Source: Gentiana macrophylla
Taxonomy: Eukaryota > Streptophyta > Magnoliopsida > Gentianales > Gentianaceae
DNA: 64,000 bases
Assembly: GCA_026214975.1 (NCBI GenBank)
Contig: CM047810.1
Span: 92,210,316 to 92,274,315 of the forward strand
Direction of reading: 5' to 3'
Positions 1 through 11,822 of this stretch are shown piece by piece (position 1 is the stretch's first letter; each line of letters opens with the position of its first letter). The notes under the pieces were generated by a model. It was not told where the DNA came from. It saw nothing but the letters and a program-made list of their open reading frames with translations, and ran no database searches. Made by a program: the position numbers and the translations under genes.

Positions 1-2006
1 CATGAAGTTGAACCCACTGAACACACAACAAAGGAAGTTCCAGTTGTTGAATTGGAACCTGAGCTTTGTGAAAAACTAGTCGATGAAGAAGTTGCAAGTG
101 AAAAAGTTTTGCAAACTGAACAGACAATCTCAGTTTCGGTAACTGAAAAAGAAACATCACTCGTCCCAGTTACTCTTGAGGGAGAAACCAGCAGAACCGA
201 TCTTATGCAAACTGATGATACTGCAAGAACTGATCCCATGCAGATTGAAGGTTCTATTCAAGAAGAAGATCATGAAATCACAAGAGATCAGAGGACACCC
301 TCACACCATTCAAATCCTCATCTGATCATACAAAACTTATGAAAGCTGATTATGAGCGATTGCAAAGATATAGAACTTGGAAGTTCAGTTCTATTGATAA
401 TCAAAGAAGTCAGCATGCAGAAATGGAGCTTATTGAGAAATGGGTATTCGATATCTACAACATTACTAGTTTAACAGAGATAATCAATACCGACGAATTC
501 CTAAACCAAGGATATGTGCTGATCAGAAATAGCTATTGGAGGGAAGCCATAGCCAGTGGAAGTTCTAAGAAGAACGTTGATAATGATGATTTTGAGGAAG
601 ATCACGATCTACAAAAAGGATTCTTGCCTCTATACAAGAAAAGGAAAGCCGCAATGTAGGCGAATCATCGATGATGATTCTAGTAGTTCTGGAGAAAGCA
701 GTGGAAGTTCAAGCTCTGGAAGTGTATCTAAAACACAGCAGGACAAAGAAGCATAAGAAGGTTACCAATCTCCCACTGATAAATCCACAATTGAAATAGC
801 ACGAACTTTAGCAAACATGTCTGGAGAAGAATCAGATGATGAACTTGAAGCACATCTGTCACCTATGAAAGTTGTTGATTCATCAAGATTGGAAGGAGCT
901 GAGAAACAATCTGAAGAGAAGAGACAATCAGCCGAATTTAGAGAAAAATTGAAGCAAGTTGTTCTCTCACCTCTAAAGCAAGCTAAACCAATTGAGGCTG
1001 AGACAAACAAAGGAAAAGATCAACAAGCAAGAAATTCACAAGATGTTCCTACTCAAGTTGATCTCATTAAGTACTATCACAATGAGATACTCAGAATTCA
1101 AAAGGATGACCAAAGCTTATTCGGAAAAGTTTTAAAATCTTTAGAAGCCAGTCAAGATGAACGAACCAAGCTTGAAAAGAAGATGGACACTGTGAATGAC
1201 AACTGTCAAACCACTCTGCTTGAGATTCAGAAAACAACCACTGAGCATGTCAAAAGGAAAAATGAAACTCAAGACAGATGGGAAGGTATTCTTAATAATC
1301 TAGTTGATAGAATGTTTTTAATGGAGCAGGCATAAAGGACTCGGTTGTGGCTCAAACCATATTGGCATCAACTCAACAAACATTGAATGCTTACATCAAA
1401 AAAGCTGATTCATAAAGATGATGTCAATAAGGGAAAGTTTGGATATCTTAAAAGTCCATGCAATTTGAAATGCCATAAGTTCTCACAAATGTTGATGATA
1501 AGTTGAGTGAACTGAAGAAAGCAAGAGGAGATTTCACTGATGATGAGATGAAACTGATTGTTAAATACTCAGAACCGACTGACAAAAGAGTTGGTCTGGA
1601 TTCTCGTCTCTACAATCTATTCAAGAAATTACCGGAGAGAGAAGGAGTATCAAAAGAAGAATCTCTTGAAACATTTCTACACATGCAAAAGATACTCGTG
1701 TACTATTGGAATAAACTGAAGAAATGGGAAGCAGATGGCACCTTAGATAGAGCTTCAGAGAAAGTTGAAAAGTCTGAACCTGAATTTATTCAAATTCTAC
1801 TGAAAACAGCCACCAATGAAGGACTAAGGACATCAGTCTTTACATTTGCAGTTCTATTTAAAAGCAAATTTTTCAAGAAAAACAATTTATCTGAATCATG
1901 GAACATTTGGGCAAGTATTCATGGAATTGAACATTCAGCCACAAATGATGCGATGAGAACTGTTGCGGAAAAGTATGATAATCAACCTTCTCTATCTGCC
2001 AAGTAA
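1..2006 (+). pseudogene. Broken env-like (ORF3) region of a SIRE/Maximus-type copia element
   Basis: Coding-like DNA lies upstream of a polypurine tract and a long LTR. That is where SIRE/Maximus copia elements carry their extra env-like ORF. The frame is broken into blocks: up to 342, 339-659, 556-756 plus 817-1335, and 1503-2006, which alternate between two frames and imply several indels and stops. The predicted peptides are charged and rich in Glu, Lys and Ser. They include a Ser/Gly-rich stretch near 680-730 and a heptad-like Lys/Glu/Leu stretch (about 1090-1320) that could form a coiled coil. The last block (167 codons) looks globular and contains several Trp residues. No transmembrane segment is obvious, so the env label rests on position only. 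The element starts outside the window. Confidence 0.6.
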
Positions 2007-2172
2007 AAAGAAACTATCTTCTAGTTCTTTTTATCATGTTGTATTTTATTACTTACCCAGCATTGTAACTCAGTTATCAATAAATTCTCAGTTTCTCAGT
2101 TCATAGTGTTATTTACTGTATTTTGTCTTTTATCTTTTTGCATTGATTTTAAGGAGGGTATTGACATCATCA

Positions 2173-2185
2173 AAAAGGGGGAAAT
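2173..2185 (+). other. Polypurine tract of the SIRE-type element
   Basis: A run of A then five G, followed by AAAT, sits directly before the TGTTGG start of the LTR. This is the classical plus-strand priming site and fixes the LTR start and the element's orientation. Confidence 0.8.
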
Positions 2186-3916
2186 TGTTGGAAATAAAAT
2201 TTATGTTTTGATGATGATTCATCACTTATTTGTTAATTGTTCTTAACCCCGTTGATGAAGAGTCAAAACTAGCTGTTATAGTGCAAAGCAAAAAGATGTC
2301 TAGATATCAATGTATAAGATTTATTAGAGTCTGATATTTGTATAAGTTAAATCAGACAAGCACTGTAATAGTTCTAGACTGGAACTGAGAAATGAAGAGA
2401 CTGAGATTAAATCTAACTGAGATTCTACAAGAAACTGAACATAGAGCACACCAACAGAAGACTGAAGAAGATAATTTCGCTGAGGAACACAGACTCGGTT
2501 AGCTTATCTAGAAGACTGAAGAACTGAGGGATACAGACTCAGTTATTGAAGATTGAAGAACTGAGGGCTCAAACTCAATTATGAAGATTACAAGTCGAGA
2601 CTGCAAAGTTAGACTTCAGGCAAGATTGTGGTGACATGAACTGACTTTATAGATCTTGTATGAAGACCTAAGAATCATAAGGACAATGAATTCTTAGATA
2701 ATAATAAGTCATGGTGTACTCTGATTAAGTCAATAATAATCGGATGAAAGGCGAGATCTTGATATTTGAAGAAGAGTAAAATCTCGATTAATGCTCCAAG
2801 TCAGTTTAAGCGATAAGTGAAAAATTCGATATAAAGCGATAAGGAAACTCGATTTTATATGTCGACCATACAACAAAGCGAAAATACTGATCGAACATTG
2901 TAAAGGAAGCAATTTCATTGGATGAGTTACTGACACATCAGAACGGTCATAAAATATAGCCGTTGCAAAATTCAAGCAGGAAAAACGTTGAATGAACCCC
3001 TATAAATAGATCACTTCTATGACATTATAAAGTGAGCAGAAAAACTAAAAAGAATCTATCTAGTCAAGAAAAATTTAATTAAGGGGGAAAGCCAAATTCA
3101 AAAGAATACCTGCTAAGTGTTTAATTGCAAGATCAAGAAATTTCTTCAAAGTGCTCAAGCATATTCAAGCAGATTCAAGATCTTTCATTTGAAGAAATAC
3201 AGAGCCGTGCTTAAATTAATCATCCAGAAGAAAAGCTCAAATCACAGTTGAATCATAGTTATTGATTCAAAGTCTCAACTTTGATCTTATCAAAGGTTTA
3301 GGATCATGAAACACCAAGAAGGTGTGAAGGGCAGTTGAGTGCGATCGGGAAGGCTGTGTTTACGATGAGTGGTGAAGAGGCAATTCTACCTCCAAGGACC
3401 AAGTGGATCAAGCAGTTGAAGAGCCACAATCCTACTTTCTACAAGTGTTGAGATAGTGAAGCTAGGGATTAGTCAAGGACTATCGTTTTAGAACTTTTTG
3501 TAACCGGGCCATCTCAAAGAAGTTCTAGTGGAATTTTCCTCCGCATCACGAGGGAAGAGAGGATTGACAGGATTACACCTGGAACCTCTATAAATCTTGT
3601 CTATTTACTTTACGCATTCATTTACTTTATGATAGTTACATTTATGTAGTTTTGACTCTGAAACTAAGTTAACTAGTTGTTGAAGGCTAATATTTATCCG
3701 CTGCCAGTTAACAAAACTGAATATAAATCGGCATTGACTTATACTCAATTGAGCTAAGCCGAACTCCGCACAAGTTAAGGGGCGGGAACAAAAGCGAATC
3801 AGATCGGTTTGAGTTTCGAGGCTTCGATTCTCGGGCTTTTCCAGCTCGAGATAAGTTTTTGGTGACAAGTTTATTCACCCCTCTAAACTTGTGTTAGCAT
3901 TTCCAAGGGACCAACA
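2186..3916 (+). mobile_element. 3' LTR of SIRE/Maximus-type copia element
   Basis: The LTR begins TGTTGG right after the polypurine tract and ends CCAACA, so it has 6-bp perfect terminal inverted repeats and is 1731 bp long. A TATA box (TATAAATA) lies at 3001-3008. The 3' end has the TTCACCCC run typical of SIRE LTRs shortly before the terminus. An internal imperfect tandem repeat of GAAGA/CTGAGG-type units lies around 2455-2600. The bases after the end (CTATG) are one half of the target duplication; the other half lies outside the window. Confidence 0.85.
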
Positions 3917-6900
3917 CTATGTAACTTCTTTAAATCTTTTACCCTTTTCCCGATTGAAAGGAAACTTAGGAATTGTTCCTTTGAGACAGGGTCCCTTTGA
4001 CTGGGAGATGGGAATCACCCTAAGCCAGTCTTCAGATCTTGTCGTTAGGGAATATGCACTAATTAATAGAATAGAAAGAAGCGTTTATCTAAATAGGGAA
4101 ACCATTGCGTTTATATTGTGTTGCATTTACCTATTCAGCATTTCATAGTGGTTCTAACTTTATCAAACAAAAGTCCGAGTCTTGGGTTCGTGCTACGAAT
4201 GTTATATTTATCGTCAATAAGACAAACAAATTATCCTATTGAAAATGAATACGTTCTTTCCAACGAATCCAAAAACTGAAAATGAATTTTCTGGGATACT
4301 CAAGAATTGAATCCGAGATTCATTTCCATATATCACTCCCACTAGTGTATCTGAAATAACTGCCCGTTGTCTATTTTATTTATCGTTTAATGCAAAGCTA
4401 CCTAGTTCTTCCAAAGAACTTTAGCTTTCGAGAAAATTGCTAAGGATGCATTGGTCAGTGATCCGAAATCACTTTCCTTATCCTTTAATTTCCAATTTTA
4501 TTAATTTTCGGTTTAGCCTTAAAACTACTTAGTTTAGATGACTAACACGTATAAACATTCTTTCCCATTCTCGACTTTCCTTAGAGGAAAACAGTCTTGA
4601 ACTAGCAGTTCGTTTAAGTAGACACTACTCTTGAACTGTGGGATGTTCGGTGTTACTTGCTTGGACTATCGATTTTTTCTAACAAATCATAAGACCAAAG
4701 CTCCCACTAGTTTATGGGTTCCAAATACCTTCTAACTAGCAACACTTTGTATTTATGATTTTTCAAAGATTAGAACATCACCTAGAACTAAGCTCCCACT
4801 AGTTTATCAGTTCCAAATACTGTCTAACTAGCAATGCTGTGTTCATGATGTTTGAAGATTATAAAATCTCCGAACTAAGCTCCCACTAGTTTATCGGTTC
4901 CAAATCTTTGTCTAACTAGTAACGTTTTATTCTTGTTTTCCAATAAATGGAAAAAATCTTGTGCAGTCCATTACACATTTCTAATGATTCAGAAAAACAA
5001 CAAATCATAAGACTAAGGCTCCCACTAGTTTATCGGTTCCAAATACCGTCTAACTAGCAACGCCTTATGTATATGATTTTCCAATTTTTCAATTTAGAAT
5101 TTTTTTGTGTAATCATACTTTTAAAATTCACTAAATGAATTTGTCTGATAGTCCTATATCATCTTTTGTAAACTAAGTATGGCCGTCTCTCGTTCAATAC
5201 GAGTGACACCCGTGACATACCTATACTATGTCACTTAAGTTTTTAAAGGCTCAAGGGAAAAATGTCTTCCGAAAAATTAACTGCATTTATTGATAATTAC
5301 AACGTACTTGTTACTCTCCACATTTTTAATGAAGTCCTATTACTAACAGTTTAGTAGCCTAGAGATTTAGTTGAAAATAAAATGACAGAAAATTAAATTC
5401 AAAAATAAATTTTCACTACTAGATTTTTATTTTAGGAATAATAAACTATAAAAAGTTTATCCTACCATTCCAAGGATTTAACCTCGCGCATAGTCTTGTG
5501 TCGAGAGGGTCGATATCAAAGACTATGACGGTTAAAGCGAGACAATCTCTCTCAATGATTAAACATTGGGAATCGAACATCCCACGAGAATCAGACATCC
5601 CGTACTTTAATCATTGATTACCTTCCTTTTTCTAGCCAAGATATTTCTAAAATACCCTTAATGAGTGTGACCTACTATATCGGATCTCGAGTGCGCCCGA
5701 GTATGCCTACGAGAGGCGGTCGATGACCCGACGAGTACCCGAAATCCTATCCTTTCGGAGACCAAGCCTTGAATTTTGATAGCGGTGAACACCATCCGAA
5801 GGGGCGAAATCAAAGCGGCACGAGGCGTCACCATTCTCTCACGTGCTTGCACCTATAGTAGAGGCCGTGGGGTCGGTTGTCGCCTTCCCGCCCCACTCAA
5901 TATTTTGAAAACGTGGTGGGTTTACTAATTACGGTATCGGTCTTGACAATAAGAAACAATAAATCAAAGTACTCCGAACAGGGTCGGTTATGTATGCAAG
6001 CCTACGCCGTCTTATTCGTTGGAACATATGTGACAGTTCAGGACAATCCGGCAAGAGAAGCCCCATTTAGCCCAAAGGCTTATCGGCTATGCTAAGTCCT
6101 GTCGAACTGTTGTAACGTACATCACACGTGGAGGGGAGTCGATTGAGCCGAAGCTCGGTTGAACTCGCCCAACCATGGTTAGACCATTTCCGAACCCATG
6201 TACTAAGATTCTCCGATTTCTAAATTGTCACCCAAAGCATAATCTCGTTTCTGTTTAAGGTGGGTTCACTGAGAAGCCATCACCGAAAAGCTCAACAATT
6301 TATCCAAGTGGGATTCACCGAGAACCCATCACTAAAATCGTAACGATTGACAAAAACCCGGTTCCTCGGTTTTAATAATTAGTTACTTAATTAATTAACT
6401 ACCACATATTAATTAAATAAGCCTTTAAACTAATTATACTAGTTATACATGCCTAATTTATTCGAAATAAACTAGCTACATGTATGCATTGGAGTGGAAT
6501 CATGATATGATGCATGTCATGGCAATTTTCCGGTTATATCACACAATTTCGGTCATACACGAAAAATAAACGGAAAAATAAACACCGAGATGGATCGTTG
6601 GTACCCCCGTATCTAACCTATTAAATAAAATAAACAAATAAACAAACCCTAACTAGGGTTTACAATTTTCTGATTTGATGTTGCTGCGGTTTATCGATGA
6701 TCGGACATCCAAACGAACCATGATCGTCATGAAACTTTATGGACCTGTTCTTCACTCCTCCTACTTCAATCTGAACTTTATGGAACTTTATGGACCTGTT
6801 CTTCACTCCTCCTACTTATATTATGGGACAAAACAACAAAGCTAAATGGACTTACATTTTGAGACGGAGGTAGTAGCAAACATTAAACTAAAAAATGAAA

Positions 6901-6955
6901 GAAATATATATTTCCTTTTCGAACACCAAGAAAGAGAAAAGCTTTCTCTTGTGCA
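3917..6955. other. Non-coding repeat-derived DNA, no gene seen
   Basis: No reading frame with recognisable domains was found on either strand. The stretch holds a four-copy dispersed repeat (4701-5070), a more GC-rich stretch (about 5460-6060), and a 34-bp direct repeat (about 6732-6766 and 6784-6817). It resembles the untranslated part of an LTR element, but I found no LTR ends, PBS or PPT to prove it. Confidence 0.5.
4701..5075. repeat. Four-copy degenerate tandem repeat
   Basis: The core CTCCCACTAGTTTAT followed by GGTTCCAAAT and a CTAACTAGCAA-type tail occurs at about 4701, 4793, 4880 and 5019. Spacing is 92, 87 and 139 bp. A fifth, weaker copy of CTCCCACTAGT lies near 4336. Copies differ by several substitutions, so the array is old. 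Confidence 0.8.
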
Positions 6956-9820
6956 CAGGGCCGGCCCACATATGAGGCCGGAGAGACACTCGTCTTAAGC
7001 CCAACGGTGTCGGGAGGGCCCAACGGTACATGTTTCGCTAAAAGAAAAAAAATTCCATGTAGATTCAATCATATCCAACCTAATATATTATGTTAATTTT
7101 TTTCTGATAAAGCCCCAATTTTTTTTAGTCCAATCAATAAAGTTGTTGGAAAATTTTGATGTATAAGAATTTGACAGAAATTGTAGAAGACTCCAAGGCA
7201 CGCAAAGCGTTGTCTTTTAAGAGATGTTTCGTCCCACACGAATTGTCACTAAGGGATCAAACGAAAATCTTTCTCGGGATACAACGGAGTTGTTTGATTC
7301 AAACAGTGACTTGTTTGAATCAAACCCGAGGACACTCAAAATTTTTCTAATGATGCTGTCAAAACTTATGAATTTTCGTTTGCATACTTGTGCCTTTTAT
7401 AGGCTGCAAGTACCCCATAAACGAATGGAGGTACTGTAGGATGTAATATCTCCGGATGGATCAAAGATCCACCCGATTACGCAGCGGAAACTACAAGATC
7501 TAGATCTAGTCAACCAAAATACATAAATAAATAGATCTAACCTACAAGGGGTTAGATCACCAACCTTTTATGGTGAAAACGTCAAGAACAAGTTGAGAAG
7601 CCAAAGTCTTCCAAGCGTGTGTCTCCAAGCACCACCAGGTGGATGGTGTTTCACGCCGCCGGACCTCCTCGATATGCTACAGAGAAAAAAATCTCAAGAT
7701 TTTTCCAACTCGAACCCTAAGAATAGAGGCGAAATTTTCAGCCAATTTCTCTTGTGATAGTGCGTGAATAGTGATTTTTGGTACAATGGAGAACTCTTCT
7801 TATATAGAGAGAGATCCTTGTTCCACAAGGATTTAATTTAATTAATGGATAATCAATCAAATAAATCCTTTTCCATAAAAGATAAATCTAATATTTTCCC
7901 AAACAAATTAGGATAAATAAAAGATCATTATCTAATATATTAATTATTTAACCAATAAATAATTACGCACATGTCATATAATAACACAAGAAAACAAATT
8001 CCTTGTTAATAATATATACATATTGGCTCCAATACCTAATTAAATAGGTCATGGGCCGAAATTCACCAAACCGGGTCGAGTCCATGAAAAAATGTTTTTT
8101 ACATGTTTTTAATTATCTAGTCCAACTAAACAATTAATCCACATATCAATTAAACAGTGCAATGCTACTATTTAATTATAATCGAGGTGTGACGACGGGA
8201 AAACATATATGCTATATTAGGATCCGCGTCGGGGACCATGGACCTATAACCAGTGGCTCCAATAAATTAAATAAAATTATTCATCGGACGAGAATAATTA
8301 TATCCAATCTATTAATTCGGGATTACACCACCATAAACCCCGGCGAACTCGCCGAATATAGATAACTTACACTCAACCATGAGTTGATAAGGTGTCCACC
8401 GATATAATCATTACATACGGATAATTCCTCCATATTTATTCATTTCGAGTCGGGATATTTCCGTAAACCCTTCTCGAAACATATTATCCTTATTTACCAT
8501 TAACCCCTGCAGTGATCAATTAGTTCACATACCGGACTAGTAGCTAATTAGTCTAACATGAACTCCAGCGGATCGATCGGTTTCTAGGATTAACAAATAA
8601 AGGAGGCGTCTGTCATCTTCCCGAGGAAGGAATGGATTCCATATCCGTGATAGCACGGACTACTCACTCATCCCGAGAATAGAGCCAACGAGAAGTGTTG
8701 GACTACATACTTGAAGTGATCCTTACTAACACATCAAACTCTACCCTAGTCTAAGCGAGTTATGTCTGTGATCACCTCGGGATTGAGATTAATCCATAAA
8801 TGATCATCTTGTGATTCAATAAGACTTCTCGATTATGCAATTATATCGAGAACTCAAATCAAATCGGTCAAATTACTATATGATTATCATCATATATAAA
8901 TGCCCCACTATGTACCCGATTACCGACAATCCGGATAAAGATGTCACACCTAAAGTGTTCAGGCGCATTATTAGCATATTAATCATGAGACCGTGCACTC
9001 AGATTAATCAACGCTACGGACTAAGTTAATTTTAAGTACATCTCACTAACTCAATCCTCTTGTGTATAGCCATACCTCGAGTTATGTGATTACATAAATG
9101 AGGTACTTAGGGTTTTGATGAGTGTCTTAATTATAAACATAAATGCATATAATAAGATGAATTATTAATTCGTCCCTAAAACAATTACATAATTGTCTTC
9201 GGGCACTACACTACACCGGCAATGTACTCCTTGCACGAAAGGGTAGGGTTGTCCTTTGTTCACGGATGAAAGCATGCAACCCTCACACGAAAGGGTAAGT
9301 ACATATCAGTTTGAAAATGCATGTATCTGAAAATCTGAAAATGCGTATCCCTTCATGAACTGATGCATGTATTGGTTTAGGTTTCGGGGGCGATACCCCG
9401 TTTCGTTGCGATAACATTATTTCGTTCAGCAACTCGTATGCAAGCGATTACAAAAAATATTTATTTAAAAAATATCTAACAAAAGGTCTCAATAAAAAAA
9501 TTTCTTGGCCCAAAAAAAAATAGACACACAAACAAGTTTTATTAATTTTTTGTTTGGAAAACTATAGAAATTAAAATAAAAAAAATATATATTTTATATA
9601 TCATTTTGTTTGTGTATACGTATGAATTTGGTTTTTGTTTCTAAATATGCTAGAAAAGACTACTTTGTAGGTATGTTTTGAGGCTATCAATAAATTGAAT
9701 TTTGTATTTACGGATGTTAAAAACGCGATATGTATGTTTAAAAAAAAACAACTTCAACTAATTAAATGTCCCAATTCGGGGACTTGGCCTTAAGCCTAAA
9801 ATAAGCCAGGGCCGGCCCTG
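6956..9820. mobile_element. Non-autonomous hAT element with 8-bp target duplication
   Basis: The ends are perfect 12-bp inverted repeats CAGGGCCGGCCC (6956 onward, and its complement ending at 9820). The element is flanked by a perfect 8-bp direct repeat CTTGTGCA (6948-6955 and 9821-9828). An 8-bp duplication with CAGGG termini is diagnostic of the hAT superfamily. Similar TTAAG-containing blocks lie inside both ends. No transposase frame is present. Without the solo LTR nested at 7435-9215 it would be about 1.1 kb, so it moved in trans. Confidence 0.88.
7435..9215 (-). mobile_element. Solo LTR of a copia element (Angela/TAR-like), nested in hAT
   Basis: This 1.78-kb block is homologous over its whole length to 49714-51514, which has a clean target duplication and so defines the family. 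The plus strand starts TGTAGGATG. It ends in a shortened CACTACACTACA where the other copy has CACTACATCTAACA. On the minus strand it begins in a U3-like region and has a TATATAA box near 7800, so the LTR reads leftward. No matching 5-bp flanks were found (GGTAC against CCGGC), and the right terminus appears to have lost bases. No internal element DNA remains. Confidence 0.75.
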
Positions 9821-9958
9821 CTTGTGCATATTCGAGCAATCATCCAGGACAGAACATGAAAGGCTTTGACATCTTCTTCATCAGATTGTATAAGGTATAA
9901 TCACTATATTTTCTAATTTGTCCATTAAATCAATCATGGGTTTCGATTAATTGTAATA

Positions 9959-10220
9959 CTCTCTCCGTTTCAAAATAACTGATGCAGTTGTCAAAATCAT
10001 TTGTTCCATTTTACGTGAGACAATACATTTCCAATACATAATTTATTGTGTTTTTCCTACATCTACGATTATTTATTAAGAAATGTGAGAGTAAAAATAA
10101 CATTGTATTAATTATAGTGCAGGGGTTTTAGTCATTTTGGTAACCCAATCAAAACATTAACTCATTTCCTTAATATATATGTTTTCGTCAACTTCATCAG
10201 TTATTTTGTGTCTAGAATAA
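9959..10220. mobile_element. Stowaway-like MITE
   Basis: A 262-bp AT-rich element with imperfect terminal inverted repeats: CTCTCTCCGTTT then CAAAATAACTGATG at the left, and CAAAATAACTGATG in inverse at the right. It is flanked by TA on both sides (9957-9958 and 10221-10222), the Tc1/mariner target. Confidence 0.75.
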
Positions 10221-10268
10221 TATTGAGTCTAGTTAAATATTATTATTTATATTTTATTATTTATGTCT

Positions 10269-10368
10269 TGTTGGCCAAGTCGATTTGAGCCTATATATTT
10301 TGTATCTACACTATTCAGTTAAATCAATGAAATATGATACACTTTAAATTATACTATGGTAGCAGAGC
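10269..10368 (+). mobile_element. Possible short copia/TRIM-like LTR with primer-binding site
   Basis: A short AT-rich block starting TGTTGGCC runs into TGGTAGCAGAGC at 10357-10368, one base away from the initiator-Met primer-binding site TGGTATCAGAGC used by copia and TRIM elements. No matching second LTR or target duplication was found, so this is a tentative remnant. Confidence 0.35.
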
Positions 10369-10439
10369 GATCCGATTTTCTCTCTTTTGTTATGTCAATT
10401 TTTCCCTAAACCCTAAACCTTTTCTTTTCCAAAAAAAAA

Positions 10440-11567
10440 GAGAGAATTACGAATTCAGTGTTCCCCTACGGGCTTCAATCTAATTGATGTAAGTTTGTTC
10501 CAGAAATTCATGACACGTTTTCCTAGGAAATTCGTAATGAGCATAACAATCTTCTTCATGACTTTGCAAACATATTTGTGGTTTGAAAAATGTAAGGAAA
10601 TATATTCGTTTTTATATATTCCATCAGTTATATACTATAGTTTTGATTTGAATTCAAAATTTCATTTCTGATACAAAAATGAGAGCGGTAGAAGCAACAA
10701 GGGCTTTAGGAAGCGGGTAGCGGATAAAGTTAGGGCGAGAGAAAGGTTTGAGGGAGTTGGTTTTGGTGCGAGTGACCATGGTATGAGTGGGAGCAGGTGC
10801 GGAAGGGGACGAGGCTGGAGAGGCCGAGGCCGAAGTGGACGCAGGTGAGGTGGGTGGGGAAAGCTCGGGAGCGGGAGCCGGTAGGGGTGGGCCGGGTTGG
10901 AGGGAGCCAGCATGGGAAGTGGATTTTGTGGAGGTGCTGGAAGAAAGACAGAAGCGGTACAGTGAGATTATCAAGAGTGGATTTCGAGGGAGAAGGTGTA
11001 TAGGGAAAGACGGATACATCGAAAAAACACGCAGCGAGCAATATAGATACGGCCAGAGGCAAGGTCCAGGCACTTATAACCGTGGTGGGAAGGACTATAG
11101 CCCAGAAAGATGCAAGTTTTAGAGCGGAAATCAGTTTTGTGATGGTTACAGGGACGGAGATAGGGCCAGCACACACAGCCAAAGACTCGAAGGAAGGTAT
11201 AGTCAGGGGACTGATGATGGTCCATTTCAAAGGGAGACTTATCATGGAGGACTTTGGTGGGAAGACGGTTGATAATATAAATGACAGTGATAAACGCATC
11301 CTCTACTCCGACAAGGATTACGAGAGAATTATGAATTCAGTGTTCCCCTATGGGCTTCAATATGATTGATGTAAGTTTGTTCCAGAAATTCATGAAGCAG
11401 TTTCCAAGAAAATCCTTAATAAGCATAACAGTCTTCTTCATGACTTCGCAAACATATTTGTGGTTTGAAAAATGTAAGGAAATATATTCGTTTTTATAAT
11501 TCCATCAGTTACTATAGTTCTAATTTGAATTCAAAATTTCATTTCTGATACAAAAATGAGAGCTTAC
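10440..11567. repeat. 240-bp direct duplication flanking a copia fragment
   Basis: The segments 10440-10685 and 11322-11567 are near-identical direct repeats. Both start GAGAGAATTA and end with CAAAAATGAGAGC. Between them lies about 640 bp that includes a minus-strand copia pol fragment. The repeat is too long for a target duplication. It could be an LTR pair of an unrecognised small element or a segmental duplication. Confidence 0.8.
10654..11225 (-). pseudogene. Copia pol fragment: end of integrase and linker before RT
   Basis: Read leftward, the peptide from 11225 contains LRVFGCVCWPYLRP, then a FLGYSPSHHGYKCLD block and a GRIYIARCVFF block. This is the conserved distal part of copia integrase. 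A frameshift follows, then a Pro/Ser/Ala-rich linker and the HTMVTRTK motif that precedes reverse transcriptase in many copia polyproteins. It ends near 10654 without RT. It is a short dead scrap lying between the two 240-bp repeats. Confidence 0.85.
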
Positions 11568-11672
11568 AGTATTTTTACTCTAAATTAAATTAGCAGCATC
11601 ATTGAAAATAGATATTAGAATTCATGAAATTAAATTATGGATAGAAGAGTAGTAATATCTTCTATCATATGG

Positions 11673-11820
11673 GAAAATTTTCTATGATAACTTCGTTTGT
11701 GGAGTTGTCTGATATGATTGAATCTAGACTAAACACGGTTAATCATCACCCGTTATATATGGCCTAGACTGTTTCATATCAGACAACTCCACAACTAGAG
11801 TTACCACATAAGAACTTTTC
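11673..11820. mobile_element. Mutator-type MITE at the calmodulin stop codon
   Basis: A 148-bp element with inverted arms of roughly 45 bp (GAAAATTTTC at the left, GAAAAGTTCT inverted at the right). It includes a 21-bp perfect stem around GTGGAGTTGTCTGATATGA. Flanks are TATCATATGG (11663-11672) and TATCAAATGG (11821-11830), a 10-bp target duplication with one mismatch, which fits Mutator-like elements (9-11 bp). The right target copy contains the calmodulin stop codon. Confidence 0.85.
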
Positions 11821-11822
11821 TA

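Noticed and set aside
5658..6095. Small frames in the GC-richer stretch
   Set aside because: No domain, no codon pattern, and surrounded by non-coding repeat DNA.
7435..9215. Target duplication for the first Angela-like solo LTR
   Set aside because: Flanks GGTAC and CCGGC do not match under any reasonable end choice; only the second copy has a clean duplication.
6883..9900. Possible coding exon interrupted by the hAT element
   Set aside because: Joining the flanks gives only a short frame with an early stop; the likeness to a resistance-gene domain was too weak to support.
10730..11299. A 189-codon minus-strand frame rich in Ser and Pro
   Set aside because: It is an out-of-frame reading of the copia integrase and linker fragment, which is recognisable in the neighbouring frame.
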